64,000 bases of DNA from an uncultured bacterium. Lineage in GTDB: Bacteria > Bacillota_I > Bacilli_A > Acholeplasmatales > Anaeroplasmataceae. The translations under genes and the position numbers were made by a program. Positions 55,097 to 64,000 of this stretch are shown one piece after another. The notes below the pieces were generated by a model, which worked only from the letters and a program-made list of their open reading frames with translations, made no database searches and was not told where the DNA came from. Every line of letters starts with the position of its first letter. The first letter of the stretch is position 1. The DNA is taken from positions 1-64,000 of the forward strand of contig CASEZJ010000010.1 of assembly GCA_949292525.1 (NCBI GenBank), given 5' to 3'.

Positions 55097-56231
55097 TTTA
55101 TTTTTTCTCTCAATATTAATATTAACCCTATCTAGTTGTAGTCAAAGAGATAGATTATTAATATTAAATTGGGGTGAATATATTAATGATGAAGTTGTAA
55201 CTAAATTTGAAGAAGAATATAATTGTGATGTAATAATTTCTCTTGCTGATTCTAACGAATTATTTTATTCAAAAGTAAAATCAGGAACTACTGTTTTTGA
55301 TATTGTTGTCCCTAGCGATTATATGGTAGAAAAAATGGTTGAAAATGATTTACTAGCTGAATTAGATTTTTCCCGTTTATCTAATTATAGTTATGACAAA
55401 TTCTTACCAGGAGTTCAAGGTATATTAGATGATTTAGAAGCTAGAAGACCAGGTTTAACCAATTATTTCGTTCCCTATTTTTGGGGCACTTGGGGTATTA
55501 TGTATAATAAATCTAATAATGATTTATTAAATGTTATAGATGAATATAAAGATAAAAGACCATGGTCATTACTATTTGATCGTAAAATATTACCTCAAGA
55601 TACGCAAATTGGAATGTATGAAACACCACGTTATGCTTATACCGCAACTATGTTTTATGATAATTTAGATATCAATTTAGAAAGTGAAGAAAATTTAAAT
55701 GCTTTTAAAGAAACTTTAGAAAATACCTATTTTGATATGTGGGGTACTGATACATTAAAGAAAAGCGTAGCGGCTGGAAATCTTGATTTAGCATTTATGT
55801 GGACTGGTGATTTCCTAGATATGTTATATACAGAATTAGAAGATTCAACTGATGTAACAAGTTTAGATTTTGATATTATAATACCTGATAATACGATAGC
55901 CTTTATGGATAATTTAGTAATTACAAAAAAAGCTCGTCATACTGATTTAGCATATAAATTTATAGATTTTTTACTAGATCCTGAAAATGCATATCTAAAC
56001 GCAAGTGTAGTAGGTTATTGTACACCATTACAAGAAACATATGATAAAATCGTAAACTATCAAAGTGATTCTAATAATCCAGATAATGTTTGGTTAACTA
56101 ATTTTGCCTATGCTGTAAAAACATATTATCCAATTTTACCTAATAAAGGTTATAAAGGTGTTGTTTTAGCAAATATTTCACGCGATTATTTAAATGAATT
56201 AACAAACATTTATAATAATGCTAAAGTTTAA
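55080..56231 (+). CDS. potD: Spermidine/putrescine-binding lipoprotein PotD
   Basis: A 383-residue extracellular binding protein anchored by lipid. The signal peptide ends in the lipobox LSSC (Cys at about residue 20). The mature part begins RLLILNWGEYINDEVVTKFE, the classic PotD/PotF opening, and has the polyamine-contacting tryptophans in YFWGTWGIMYNK and WSLLFD. The exact polyamine is not readable. The gene closes the operon. Confidence 0.92.
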   Translation: MKRSISLFFLSILILTLSSCSQRDRLLILNWGEYINDEVVTKFEEEYNCDVIISLADSNELFYSKVKSGTTVFDIVVPSDYMVEKMVENDLLAELDFSRLSNYSYDKFLPGVQGILDDLEARRPGLTNYFVPYFWGTWGIMYNKSNNDLLNVIDEYKDKRPWSLLFDRKILPQDTQIGMYETPRYAYTATMFYDNLDINLESEENLNAFKETLENTYFDMWGTDTLKKSVAAGNLDLAFMWTGDFLDMLYTELEDSTDVTSLDFDIIIPDNTIAFMDNLVITKKARHTDLAYKFIDFLLDPENAYLNASVVGYCTPLQETYDKIVNYQSDSNNPDNVWLTNFAYAVKTYYPILPNKGYKGVVLANISRDYLNELTNIYNNAKV

Positions 56232-56255
56232 ATTAATACTTAGAATTAATAAAAT

Positions 56256-56294
56256 AATAAGAGCTAAAAAGAATTAAACTTTTTAGCTCTTATT
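56256..56294. terminator. Bidirectional terminator between potD and the AraC-GH39 gene
   Basis: AATAAGAGCTAAAAAG (56256-56271) pairs with CTTTTTAGCTCTTATT (56279-56294). The perfect 16-base-pair stem serves both convergent transcripts. Confidence 0.85.
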
Positions 56295-56295
56295 T

Positions 56296-58785
56296 CTATT
56301 TTAATGGACTAGCTATGATTAATTCAATAGCTAAAGGCTCTAATTCAACATCTATAATTAATTTCTTTTGATTTATGATAGTACTTGTAATAGTAGGACG
56401 ACATTTAGATTTTAAATACTCGACCATTTCATTATCTAGAGGTAAATTGCCATTAGATAAAATATAATTATCATATAGATTTTCCTTTTGTGAATAAGTA
56501 TATTTTTTAATTAAATATTTACCCCCTAATGTTGTAAAGGAAAAAGACAAATTTAATTTTTCTTTATTTGGGAAAACCTCATAACGATTATCATAAGCCA
56601 TATTTACACCAATATTTTTGGCATAAGCATCTGAATAATGAGAATAGTTATGAATGATAATAATATAAGAATCATCTTTTTTTGTCACTAAATATTTATC
56701 ACCTTTACAAATAAACTTATCACCTAACATATTCAATAAATAATAAGCATAATAAGCAGATTTTTTTAAACCGTTAAGGCTATACATACCTAAACCACCA
56801 TGAAATAAATTATTAGGAAGAGTTTGTTCTTCATTTAAATCATGTAAAAGCCAATATCCTAACCCATCATATTGATTAAAAGTATCAATAATATTTTTGA
56901 CAATATAGACACTCTTAAAAGAAGTATCAGACAATAAATCCCTATGACTAGTAGTAAAGCTCCATTCAGTAATATATAAAGGGACATAGTTATAACCGGT
57001 ATCTTTTAAAGTGCTATGAATCCTTGTTAAAGTTTTATTAAAACTATCACTATCATTAACTAACCATAATGAGTTAGGTTTATAATTAGGTGAATTAAAA
57101 AAATCTGTTGATAATTCAATATCGTAATAATGTATTAAAATAAAATCTAAAGGCATATGAACTTCCCAGGTGAAGTTTAAAAAAGAAGATAGCCATTCTA
57201 AATCTTTTTTATATGCTGTAAAGGCAGCTGGACCACCTATTTTAGCATTTGGTAAAATTTTTCTTATAGTTTCATAGGTATTTTTATATAAAAACTTAAA
57301 CTTATCATCATCCATACCAAATAAAGTGTTAGGATTTGCTGGTTCATTCCAAAGAGTAAACAGCCAATTAGATAATGTTTTTTGCCCATAACGTTCAATA
57401 ATATGTTTTAATACAGCCTCAATTAAATGATTCCACTTCCGAATCGAATTAGGAAAAGAAACATTGGTTTTACCACGAAAAATGCATTTTCTAGCTTCAC
57501 TTGCTAATAAACTTGGCATAAAAGAAAATTGGACTAACGGTTTTAAATTAATACTTAATATAAAATCAAAAACTTTATCTAAATAAATGAAATTATAATA
57601 GGTTTGACCATTATTATTTTCATTATAAATCATCATATCATCATCTAAAATACCGTGCATTTTAATATATTCAAAGCCAATAGTTTTTTGTACATCAATT
57701 AATGCATCCTGAATATCAGTTCTTAAAACATCGTAAGCACGACTAACACCGATAAATTTTTTGTATGTTTTAACAAATGGAGACTCATCAGTTGTATCTA
57801 TTTCAATATTTTGAGCGTTAGTAGGTATGATTTTAGAAAAATTTTGAACTTGATTATCGGAATTTTCTAAAATAAATTTATTTAAATTATCTTGTAAAAA
57901 ATCAGTAGATGTCTCTAAATAGTTAAATTTTACATTTTTACTAGTAAGATTTATTTTTTGTTCACGTGATAATTGTTCCTTGCGCCATATACTAGGAATA
58001 ACATTATATTTTTCTTTAAAAGCAGTAGTAAAAGCTCTAGCATTAGGAAAACCATTGTTACTAGCTATTTCTTGTAATGTTAAATTTAAATTCAGTAAGT
58101 CTTCACCGGCAAATCTAAGTCTTACTTCCTTTATATAATCAGTGATAGTTAAGCCCATATTTTTTCGAAAAAGTCTTGATAAATATTGTTCTGATAAGTA
58201 GACCTTTGATGCTAAATAAGGTAAAGTTAAATCATTTTTATATTCATTATTAATTAAATTTAATAAATTATTTAATTTGTCATAATCTTCAAAGGCAAGA
58301 TTCGAACTATTTGAAATGTGAAAATTAGCATACAATTCATAAATTAAATGTAATATTAAAGATTCATTAATTACATTTATATATTTTTGATTAGAAATAT
58401 TATTAGAAATTATCTGGGCTATTAGTTTTTTTATATAACCATAATTTTTTTCAACATTAATATCAGTTGAATTTAGATCATATTTAGTTGTAATGAATTC
58501 TTTAGGTAGATTTTTAAATAAACTTAATTTTATTTGTAATGTTAATATACTAGTATGAGTACCTTCTAATTCATGCAGTTCATTAACGTTAAATAAAATA
58601 ATATCACCTTTATGTAAAGTAGAAGTTTTAAGATTAGTTTTTGTAATAAGAGTACCGTCTAGAACTATTACTATTTCTAGTGATTGATGCCAATGTCTGC
58701 TGATATCATTGATCGTTGAAACAAACATATTAAAAGGTAAATAATCATTAAAGTTAATAACTTCATGTTGGGTGTTATTATTCAT
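56296..58785 (-). CDS. AraC-type regulator fused to a GH39 glycosidase
   Basis: An 829-residue fusion. Residues about 10-110 form a cupin with RHWHQSLEIVIVLDGT, the AraC sugar-sensing pattern. About 165-275 is the double helix-turn-helix (LPYLASKVYLSEQYLSRLFR and LQEIASNNGFPNARAFTTAF). From about 330 comes GH39, with acid/base Glu481 in WNEPANP and nucleophile Glu607 in ITEWSF. Both glutamates are intact, so it may hydrolyse beta-xylosides or be a catalytic-type sensor. No signal peptide: cytosolic. ATG 58785 follows GGAGG. It probably controls the divergent sugar-importer operon. Confidence 0.9.
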   Translation of the reverse strand: MNNNTQHEVINFNDYLPFNMFVSTINDISRHWHQSLEIVIVLDGTLITKTNLKTSTLHKGDIILFNVNELHELEGTHTSILTLQIKLSLFKNLPKEFITTKYDLNSTDINVEKNYGYIKKLIAQIISNNISNQKYINVINESLILHLIYELYANFHISNSSNLAFEDYDKLNNLLNLINNEYKNDLTLPYLASKVYLSEQYLSRLFRKNMGLTITDYIKEVRLRFAGEDLLNLNLTLQEIASNNGFPNARAFTTAFKEKYNVIPSIWRKEQLSREQKINLTSKNVKFNYLETSTDFLQDNLNKFILENSDNQVQNFSKIIPTNAQNIEIDTTDESPFVKTYKKFIGVSRAYDVLRTDIQDALIDVQKTIGFEYIKMHGILDDDMMIYNENNNGQTYYNFIYLDKVFDFILSINLKPLVQFSFMPSLLASEARKCIFRGKTNVSFPNSIRKWNHLIEAVLKHIIERYGQKTLSNWLFTLWNEPANPNTLFGMDDDKFKFLYKNTYETIRKILPNAKIGGPAAFTAYKKDLEWLSSFLNFTWEVHMPLDFILIHYYDIELSTDFFNSPNYKPNSLWLVNDSDSFNKTLTRIHSTLKDTGYNYVPLYITEWSFTTSHRDLLSDTSFKSVYIVKNIIDTFNQYDGLGYWLLHDLNEEQTLPNNLFHGGLGMYSLNGLKKSAYYAYYLLNMLGDKFICKGDKYLVTKKDDSYIIIIHNYSHYSDAYAKNIGVNMAYDNRYEVFPNKEKLNLSFSFTTLGGKYLIKKYTYSQKENLYDNYILSNGNLPLDNEMVEYLKSKCRPTITSTIINQKKLIIDVELEPLAIELIIASPLK

Positions 58786-58827
58786 AAAATTCCTCCACAT
58801 GTAAAAATTTAATATTTAATTATTATA

Positions 58828-58836
58828 ATTATAGCA
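58828..58836 (-). promoter_or_regulatory. AraC-GH39 gene promoter (extended -10)
   Basis: On the minus strand TGCTATAAT (58836-58828), an extended -10 without a good -35, about 43 bases before the start codon. An activator or autoregulation is possible. Confidence 0.45.
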
Positions 58837-58931
58837 TAATTTTGATTTTAATATAAAAAAAATCTAATAAAATATGTAACATTCTTTCATACATTAAAAA
58901 TTTTAATATGAAAGCGATATTAAAACATACA

Positions 58932-58956
58932 AGAAAACGTTTTTATAGAATATAAT
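58932..58956 (+). promoter_or_regulatory. Sugar-importer promoter region with operator candidate (site 5)
   Basis: AGAAAACGTTTTTA (58932-58945) lies in the place of the -35 and spacer, just upstream of TATAAT (58951-58956). No good -35 is present, as expected of a promoter needing an AraC-type activator; the palindrome would let a LacI/CcpA protein block it. Confidence 0.5.
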
Positions 58957-59004
58957 AAGTTGTCATTAGAAGTAAGGATAATATACGAGAAAGGAGAAGA
59001 ATAA

Positions 59005-60585
59005 ATGGCAGATGAATTATTTTTAGAAGTTAAAGATATTACTAAAAAATTTGGCGATTTAGTAGCTGTTGATAATGTTAATCTTAAAATATACCGCGGC
59101 CAAATTAAAGGCTTGATCGGTGAAAATGGTTCAGGCAAATCAACTATTAGTTCAATGATAAGTGGTATACATACTATTACATCAGGATCTATTATTCTAA
59201 ACGGTCAAAGCTTTAAGCCTAGTAGTCCGTTAGAAGCTAGAGAAAAAAAGATTTGTATGATTGTTCAAGAAACGGGAACGATTAATAATTTAACTGTAGC
59301 AGAAAATATTTATTTAGGTGATGAAAAAAGATTTTGTCATAAAGGAATATTAGATACTAATAAATTAAATGAATCAGCTAAACAAGCATGTATGGCTATA
59401 GGTTTAGATATAGATGTTACAAAGCCTTGTAATAATTATACTTTTGAAACTAGAAAAATGGTTGAAATAGCTAGAGCATTGGCCTATGATCCAGATTTAT
59501 TCATCGTTGACGAAACCACAACTGCATTGTCACAAGATGGTCGGGAAAAAATTCATGAAATCATGGTTCAATTACGAAATGCTAATAAAGCTGTTTTATT
59601 TATTTCACATGATTTAGAAGAACTGATGGAAATATGTGATAATTTAGCTGTTTTAAGGGATGGTAAATTAATAAAAGAAATTGTTAAGTCAGATTTTAAT
59701 GAGACTGAAATAAAAAACACTATGGTTGGTCGAGTAATTGAAGGCAATTATTATCGTAGTGATTATGATTATCAGACACTAGATACCGTTTCTTTAGCAG
59801 TTAAAAATCTTACAACTGATATCTTAAATAATATTAATTTAACACTTCATCAAGGTGAAATACTTGGGATTGGTGGTTTATCTGGTTGTGGAATGCATGA
59901 ATTAGCTAAAGCTATCTTTGGTATGGAAAAGATAAAATCTGGTGAAATTTTAGCTTATAGTAATCCGACCATGACATTTAAAGAAAGACTTAAGATGGAT
60001 TGGCTAAAATTAAGAAAAAAGCCATATGAGGCTAATGAAGAAATTAAAGAACAAAAGATTTCTTCAATTGCTGATGCATTAAGAGCTAGAATAGGCTATA
60101 TTTCTAAAGATAGAGATACGGAAACTTTGATATTACCTGCATCTATAAAAGATAATTTGACTTTAAGCAATCTAGATGATTTATCAAATTTTGGTTTAAT
60201 TTCTCCACATAAAGAGAAGAAATTCGCTAAAGAATTAATTGATGAATTTAGAATTAAAGCTACTTCGATGAATCAATTAGTTAAAGAATTATCAGGTGGT
60301 AATAAACAAAAGGTTTCCTTTGCAAAATGGATAGGTAACAATAGTAAAATACTAGTTTTTGATAGTCCAACTCGAGGTGTAGATGTTGGTGTTAAAACCA
60401 CTATGTATCAATTGTTATATTCATTAAAAAAACAAGGGTATAGCATATTAATTGTTTCAGAAGAATTACCAGAATTAATTGGGATGTCTGATCGAATATT
60501 AATTATGAAAAATGGTGAAATTAAGAAAGAATTTTTACGCGATCCAAATTTAAAAGAAAATATGATTATCGAATATATGATTTAA
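59005..60585 (+). CDS. Sugar ABC importer, double-domain ATPase (RbsA/XylG-like)
   Basis: A 526-residue CUT2-type ATPase with two ABC halves. First half: Walker A GENGSGKST, Walker B LFIVDETT, but the signature is degenerate (YTFETRKMVEIARA). Second half: Walker A lacks its lysine (GGLSGCGMHELAKA), the signature LSGGNKQKVSFAKW is intact, and Walker B ends in DSP instead of DEP. Together one composite ATP site looks complete and the other dead. About 30 extra residues sit in the second half near 315-350. AAAGGAG precedes the ATG. Confidence 0.9.
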   Translation: MADELFLEVKDITKKFGDLVAVDNVNLKIYRGQIKGLIGENGSGKSTISSMISGIHTITSGSIILNGQSFKPSSPLEAREKKICMIVQETGTINNLTVAENIYLGDEKRFCHKGILDTNKLNESAKQACMAIGLDIDVTKPCNNYTFETRKMVEIARALAYDPDLFIVDETTTALSQDGREKIHEIMVQLRNANKAVLFISHDLEELMEICDNLAVLRDGKLIKEIVKSDFNETEIKNTMVGRVIEGNYYRSDYDYQTLDTVSLAVKNLTTDILNNINLTLHQGEILGIGGLSGCGMHELAKAIFGMEKIKSGEILAYSNPTMTFKERLKMDWLKLRKKPYEANEEIKEQKISSIADALRARIGYISKDRDTETLILPASIKDNLTLSNLDDLSNFGLISPHKEKKFAKELIDEFRIKATSMNQLVKELSGGNKQKVSFAKWIGNNSKILVFDSPTRGVDVGVKTTMYQLLYSLKKQGYSILIVSEELPELIGMSDRILIMKNGEIKKEFLRDPNLKENMIIEYMI

Positions 60586-60594
60586 GGTGAAAGT

Positions 60595-61575
60595 ATGCAA
60601 AATAAGTTTTTAAGTAATACGTTAACCTTTGTTAGAAAACATAAAAGCTTGTTAATTCAATATGGTTGTTTAGTTCTAGTAGTTTTGATTTTCTCGATTG
60701 TTACAGGTGGAGATTTATTTTCTACTTATAATTTGAAAAATTTGGTCTACCAAACTACACCATTATTGATTATGGCAGTAGGCTTAATTTTTATATTTGC
60801 TCATGGTGGCTTTGATGTTTCGTGTGGAGCTGTTTGTGGACTGAATGCTTTAATTAGTATTTTGATTATCAATAATACTGGATCAGTATTATTAGCTCTT
60901 ATATGTAATATTATAGTTTCCTTACTTTTATATTTATTTAATATTTTTATATCAATTAAATTTAAAATTATGGCTACTATTTCTAGTTTGGCAATTATGT
61001 TTATAGCTAGAGGCATAATAACGTATGTTTGTTCATTGAATAACGGTACAATTAGACTTGTTGATTATCAAGTTTTAAGTGAAATTAAAAACAATGTCAT
61101 AATTCAAATTGTAGCGTGTGTAATAATTGTATTAATAGCCATTTTATTATTTTCATATACTAAAATAGGTAGACAGGCAAAGGCAATTGGTGATAATCCA
61201 CTATCTGCTAGTCAGAGTGGAACAAAAGTAAATAAAGTTAAATTCATTTGCTATGCGTTTGCCGGATTATGTGTTGGTGTTGCTGGAATCTTTGTTTTAG
61301 CTAGATCAGGAAATGTAGGTAAAAACATTGGTTCTGGTAACGAAATGGATGTTATGGTTGCGATCATCTTAGGTGGTATGAGTCTTCAAGGTGGTTCAAA
61401 AACCAGATTAAGTTCAGCTATAGTTGGATGTATAACTTTAAAAGTGTTATCAACAGGAATGGCAATAGCTGGAGTACCAAATAGTTCTGTATCTTTGGTT
61501 AAAGGTATTTTGTTTATAATTATTATATTAACAACATTACGCCAACCAAAGTCAGTTAGAGAAATGCCAAGATAA
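60595..61575 (+). CDS. Sugar ABC importer permease 1 (RbsC-like)
   Basis: A 326-residue CUT2 permease with 8-10 TM helices. LIMAVGLIFIFAHGGFDVSCGAVCG and IGDNPLSASQSGTKVNKVKF are the family loop and helix pattern; GNEMDVMVAIILGGMSLQGGS ends it. CUT2 importers usually have a single type of permease. A second, different one follows at 62722, so this importer probably uses a heterodimer. Confidence 0.88.
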   Translation: MQNKFLSNTLTFVRKHKSLLIQYGCLVLVVLIFSIVTGGDLFSTYNLKNLVYQTTPLLIMAVGLIFIFAHGGFDVSCGAVCGLNALISILIINNTGSVLLALICNIIVSLLLYLFNIFISIKFKIMATISSLAIMFIARGIITYVCSLNNGTIRLVDYQVLSEIKNNVIIQIVACVIIVLIAILLFSYTKIGRQAKAIGDNPLSASQSGTKVNKVKFICYAFAGLCVGVAGIFVLARSGNVGKNIGSGNEMDVMVAIILGGMSLQGGSKTRLSSAIVGCITLKVLSTGMAIAGVPNSSVSLVKGILFIIIILTTLRQPKSVREMPR

Positions 61576-61599
61576 AAAAGAAAGGAATGGGTAATAATT

Positions 61600-62712
61600 A
61601 TGTTTAAAAAAATTTTGGTATTAGTTTGTTCATTATTTGCTTGTGTTATGGTAGCAAGTTGTAACAAAGAGGATGAAAAAGTTAAAATTGGTTTAGTTAT
61701 GTATCAATGGACTGATACACAAGGTAAAAATATGCAAAATTATTGCAATTATTTAGAAGAAAATTTCAATGTAGAATTTGCCTATGAATCTACATATTAT
61801 CAAGATGATAAACACTTAGAATGTATCGAAAATTTAATTTCTCAAGGTTGTAATGCGATTATAGCTGGTTATGACACATCACTTGAAAGTTCTATAGATA
61901 CATGTAGTTCTAATGGTGTTTATTATATTGTTGCACTAGATTATATTGCAGCAGCTGATTTAGGAAGCACTAAATCTGATTATTTCTTAGGTGGTACCCA
62001 ACAATTTGGTGGTGATTTAGCAGCCTTAGGTGCTGATTATGCTAAAGCTGTTATTGAGAATGATTTAACTAATGTTGGTGGTGTTTCTTTCCCAGCATGG
62101 GCATTTAATGAAGCTCCTGAAATTTATGCAGGATTTAAAGCTGCGATTGAAGCCGCAACAGATGCTACAGTAGCTGATTGTACATATGCTAATGGTTTTG
62201 ATCAGACTGCTATTCAAACAGCAACACAAGAAGTTTTAGCTACAGGTGTTGATGTAATCTTTGGTATGAGCTCAGGTATTGATTATGTATATCCAGAAAT
62301 AAGAGATACAGATGTTAAATTAGTTTCAATGGGTTATGATGATTCAGTTGCAAGTTTAATGGATAGCGGAAAATTAATTGCTGCTGGTAACAATAATCAT
62401 GCAGCTTGTATAGCTTCTTGTTTTGTTCGTATTATGAATGGAATTAGTGGTAAACAATATAAAGATGCAGCAGATGGAGAATATAATCGCGATGGTATTA
62501 TTAATGGTGTAGCATCTTACCCTGTTATAACAAACAAAGATGAATTAAATGATTATAAAACATATATTGTTACTGAAGATCTAGCAAACGGTCCTGTTAC
62601 AGCAGATGAATTAAAAGAAGTAATGTTAGATTATAATGAAAATGCTACCTTAGCGGCTTTAAATGAATTAACAAATCGTACTTTAGCAGAAGTAAAAGCT
62701 GCAAGATCTTAA
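61600..62712 (+). CDS. Sugar-binding lipoprotein (periplasmic-binding protein type 1)
   Basis: A 370-residue extracellular binding protein. The signal peptide ends in lipobox VASC (Cys at about residue 21). The mature part begins KIGLVMYQWTDTQGKNM, the opening of RbsB-type proteins, and GVDVIFGMSSGIDYVYPEIR belongs to the second lobe. Ligand not predictable; GH3 and GH39 neighbours suggest a beta-linked di- or oligosaccharide. AAAGGAATGGG lies upstream of the ATG. Confidence 0.88.
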   Translation: MFKKILVLVCSLFACVMVASCNKEDEKVKIGLVMYQWTDTQGKNMQNYCNYLEENFNVEFAYESTYYQDDKHLECIENLISQGCNAIIAGYDTSLESSIDTCSSNGVYYIVALDYIAAADLGSTKSDYFLGGTQQFGGDLAALGADYAKAVIENDLTNVGGVSFPAWAFNEAPEIYAGFKAAIEAATDATVADCTYANGFDQTAIQTATQEVLATGVDVIFGMSSGIDYVYPEIRDTDVKLVSMGYDDSVASLMDSGKLIAAGNNNHAACIASCFVRIMNGISGKQYKDAADGEYNRDGIINGVASYPVITNKDELNDYKTYIVTEDLANGPVTADELKEVMLDYNENATLAALNELTNRTLAEVKAARS

Positions 62713-62721
62713 GGTGTAATT

Positions 62722-63744
62722 ATGAAAAGCAAATTGATTAAAATAAGTACTAATTATGCTAAAACTTTAATATTTCCAGTTGGTCTATATTTAATCTTTG
62801 CTATCCTTGCTTTAGCTTTAAAGAACAATTTATTCTTTTCTAGTTCAATTACTAGTAACATATTTATAGATAGCGTATCGCAATCTTTAATGGCTCTTGC
62901 GGTAGCTATCCCCCTTTCTGGGGGAAGATGGGATTTTGCCCCTGGTATTATTGCCATATTAGGTGCTATTATCGGTATTAATTTAGGCATTAGCATGCAT
63001 GCAAATGTTTTTGTAATATTACTTTTATGCATCATATCTACAACTATATTAGCTTTAATTGAAGGTCTATTATATGTTTTTATTAAGGTTCCTAATATGA
63101 TTATTTCATTAGGTGTAGTAATGGTATATGAAGCCTTAACTGCCATTTTATATAATGGTGCTGGTGTTAATATTTTTTCATTAGATGTAGAATATGCTAA
63201 TCAAATATTAGTTTTAAGCGAACAACCATGGTGTTATTTAATTTTATTTGTAATAATGGCAGTTGTCTGGTTTTTATTATATAAAACAAAATTTGGTGCT
63301 GATACAAAATCCTTACAAATGAATCCTAGAATAGCTATAAATAATGGCGTAAATGAAAAGAAAAACATTATTATAACTTATATAATTGTCGGAGTATTAT
63401 TAGGCTTTGTAGCTTTATTTAATGCATCTAAAGCTAAAGTTGAACCAACTAATAATTTAAATAGTGCCTCATTAATGTATAGTTCAATGACACCTGTACT
63501 TATTGGATTATTCTTAGCTAATTATTCAAATATGCCTTGGGGTATATTAATGGGTGCTATAGGAATGAACTGTTTAACATATGGTATGCAAAGCTTTGGC
63601 GTAGATAGTTCAATTCAAACTATTATCACAGGTTTAGTAATAGTTGCCGTTATGGCGTATACCGCAAATAAGGGTGTATTAGATAATTTCTTAAATCAAT
63701 TTAAAAAGAAGAAGAACAAAGGTGTTAATAATGTTACAGAATGA
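62722..63744 (+). CDS. Sugar ABC importer permease 2 (RbsC-like)
   Basis: A 340-residue CUT2 permease with about 8-9 TM helices. MALAVAIPLSGGRWDFAPG corresponds to the helix-loop seen in permease 1, with SGGRWDFAPG replacing the usual GGIDLSVG. The sequence is clearly different from permease 1. Its TGA stop lies within the start of the GH3 gene (14-base overlap). Confidence 0.86.
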   Translation: MKSKLIKISTNYAKTLIFPVGLYLIFAILALALKNNLFFSSSITSNIFIDSVSQSLMALAVAIPLSGGRWDFAPGIIAILGAIIGINLGISMHANVFVILLLCIISTTILALIEGLLYVFIKVPNMIISLGVVMVYEALTAILYNGAGVNIFSLDVEYANQILVLSEQPWCYLILFVIMAVVWFLLYKTKFGADTKSLQMNPRIAINNGVNEKKNIIITYIIVGVLLGFVALFNASKAKVEPTNNLNSASLMYSSMTPVLIGLFLANYSNMPWGILMGAIGMNCLTYGMQSFGVDSSIQTIITGLVIVAVMAYTANKGVLDNFLNQFKKKKNKGVNNVTE

Positions 63745-64000
63745 TTTTAAAAATAAGCCCTTCTATTTAAATAATGAAGATATTAAATGGGTAAATGAAA
63801 CATTTGCTAATATGTCAACTTTAGATAAAATTGGACAATTATTCTTTTTAGTAAGTTATCGTAATGATGAAGAATTCTTTAGACATATTGCTTGCGATTT
63901 AAAAGTAGGCGGTATGATGTGTAGAACGATGTCTAAAGAAGATTTAATAAAATCAATTAGTTCATTACAAAGTAAAGCTAAGATTCCGCTTTTCATAGCG
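63731..64000 (+). CDS. Glycoside hydrolase family 3, 5' part (cut by window end)
   Basis: The first 90 codons of a larger gene. MSTLDKIGQLFFLVSYRND and VGGMMCRTMSKEDLIKSI, then LQSKAKIPLFIA, are the N-terminal TIM-barrel elements of GH3 beta-glucosidases, xylosidases or N-acetylglucosaminidases. No signal peptide, so a cytosolic enzyme acting on imported glycosides is likely. The catalytic residues lie beyond the window. ATG 63731 follows AAGGTG. Confidence 0.82.
   Translation, partial: MLQNDFKNKPFYLNNEDIKWVNETFANMSTLDKIGQLFFLVSYRNDEEFFRHIACDLKVGGMMCRTMSKEDLIKSISSLQSKAKIPLFIA

Noticed and set aside
62754-63146. Minus-strand open frame of 130 codons inside permease 2
   Set aside because: Antisense shadow without a binding site or recognisable domain.

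Overview
The window comes from a low-GC (roughly 30% by eye) Gram-positive-type bacterium, probably an anaerobic or microaerophilic member of the Bacilli near Erysipelotrichales or the RF39/Izemoplasma-like lineages. The grounds are AT-rich codon use, strong AGGAGG-type ribosome binding sites, TTGACA-N17-TATAAT promoters, a T-box, a CIRCE-like element, a Prp-type L27, c-di-AMP receptor DarA, a flavodiiron protein and rubredoxin. The code is standard: seven genes end in TGA. All seven TGA stops lie inside an overlap with the next gene, and every free-standing stop is TAA or TAG. The taxonomic placement is an inference.

Layout. 1-97: the 3' end (domains V and VI) of a group II intron, probably class C. 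148-10297: one pyrimidine operon (pyrB, pyrC, carA, carB, pyrK, pyrD, an mgtC-like gene, pyrF, pyrE) with all de novo UMP steps. 10.3-15.0 kb: a GT4 glycosyltransferase, truB, ribF, darA, then rpsO, then an XRE/ImmA pair. 15.0-18.7 kb: a MacB/FtsX-type ABC exporter pair. 18.7-23.3 kb: a valine T-box in front of a GNAT gene, valS and folC. 23.4-31.6 kb: a CNNM/CorC-type transporter, a double-rubredoxin protein with a 4Fe-4S partner, groESL, radC, an M28 peptidase, a flavodiiron protein, and a small ferredoxin with a perfect 66-bp tandem duplication. 31.7-40.6 kb: yneF, plsY, topoisomerase IV (parE, parC), MATE and membrane proteins of unknown role. 40.6-43.2 kb: rplU, prp, rpmA, obgE. 43.2-45.2 kb (minus strand): an XRE regulator, a small protein resembling its C-terminal domain, and an EIIC-like membrane protein.

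45.4-64.0 kb is carbohydrate metabolism. One operon (kdgA/eda, two KdgK-like kinases around a YhcH protein, an aldo-keto reductase, a TIM-barrel isomerase, kduI, kduD) converts 4-deoxy-5-keto-uronates from pectin or glycosaminoglycans to pyruvate and glyceraldehyde 3-phosphate. Next come potABCD (polyamine uptake) and a divergent locus. In that locus a fused AraC-GH39 protein faces a sugar ABC importer (one double ATPase, two different permeases, one binding lipoprotein) followed by a GH3 glycosidase cut off by the window end.

Five intergenic palindromes around AAAACGTTTT lie before the rubredoxin, flavodiiron, kdu, pot and sugar-importer transcription units. They suggest one LacI/CcpA-type regulator acting over them. 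No tRNA, rRNA or CRISPR was seen, and no gene-free stretch exceeds 300 bases.
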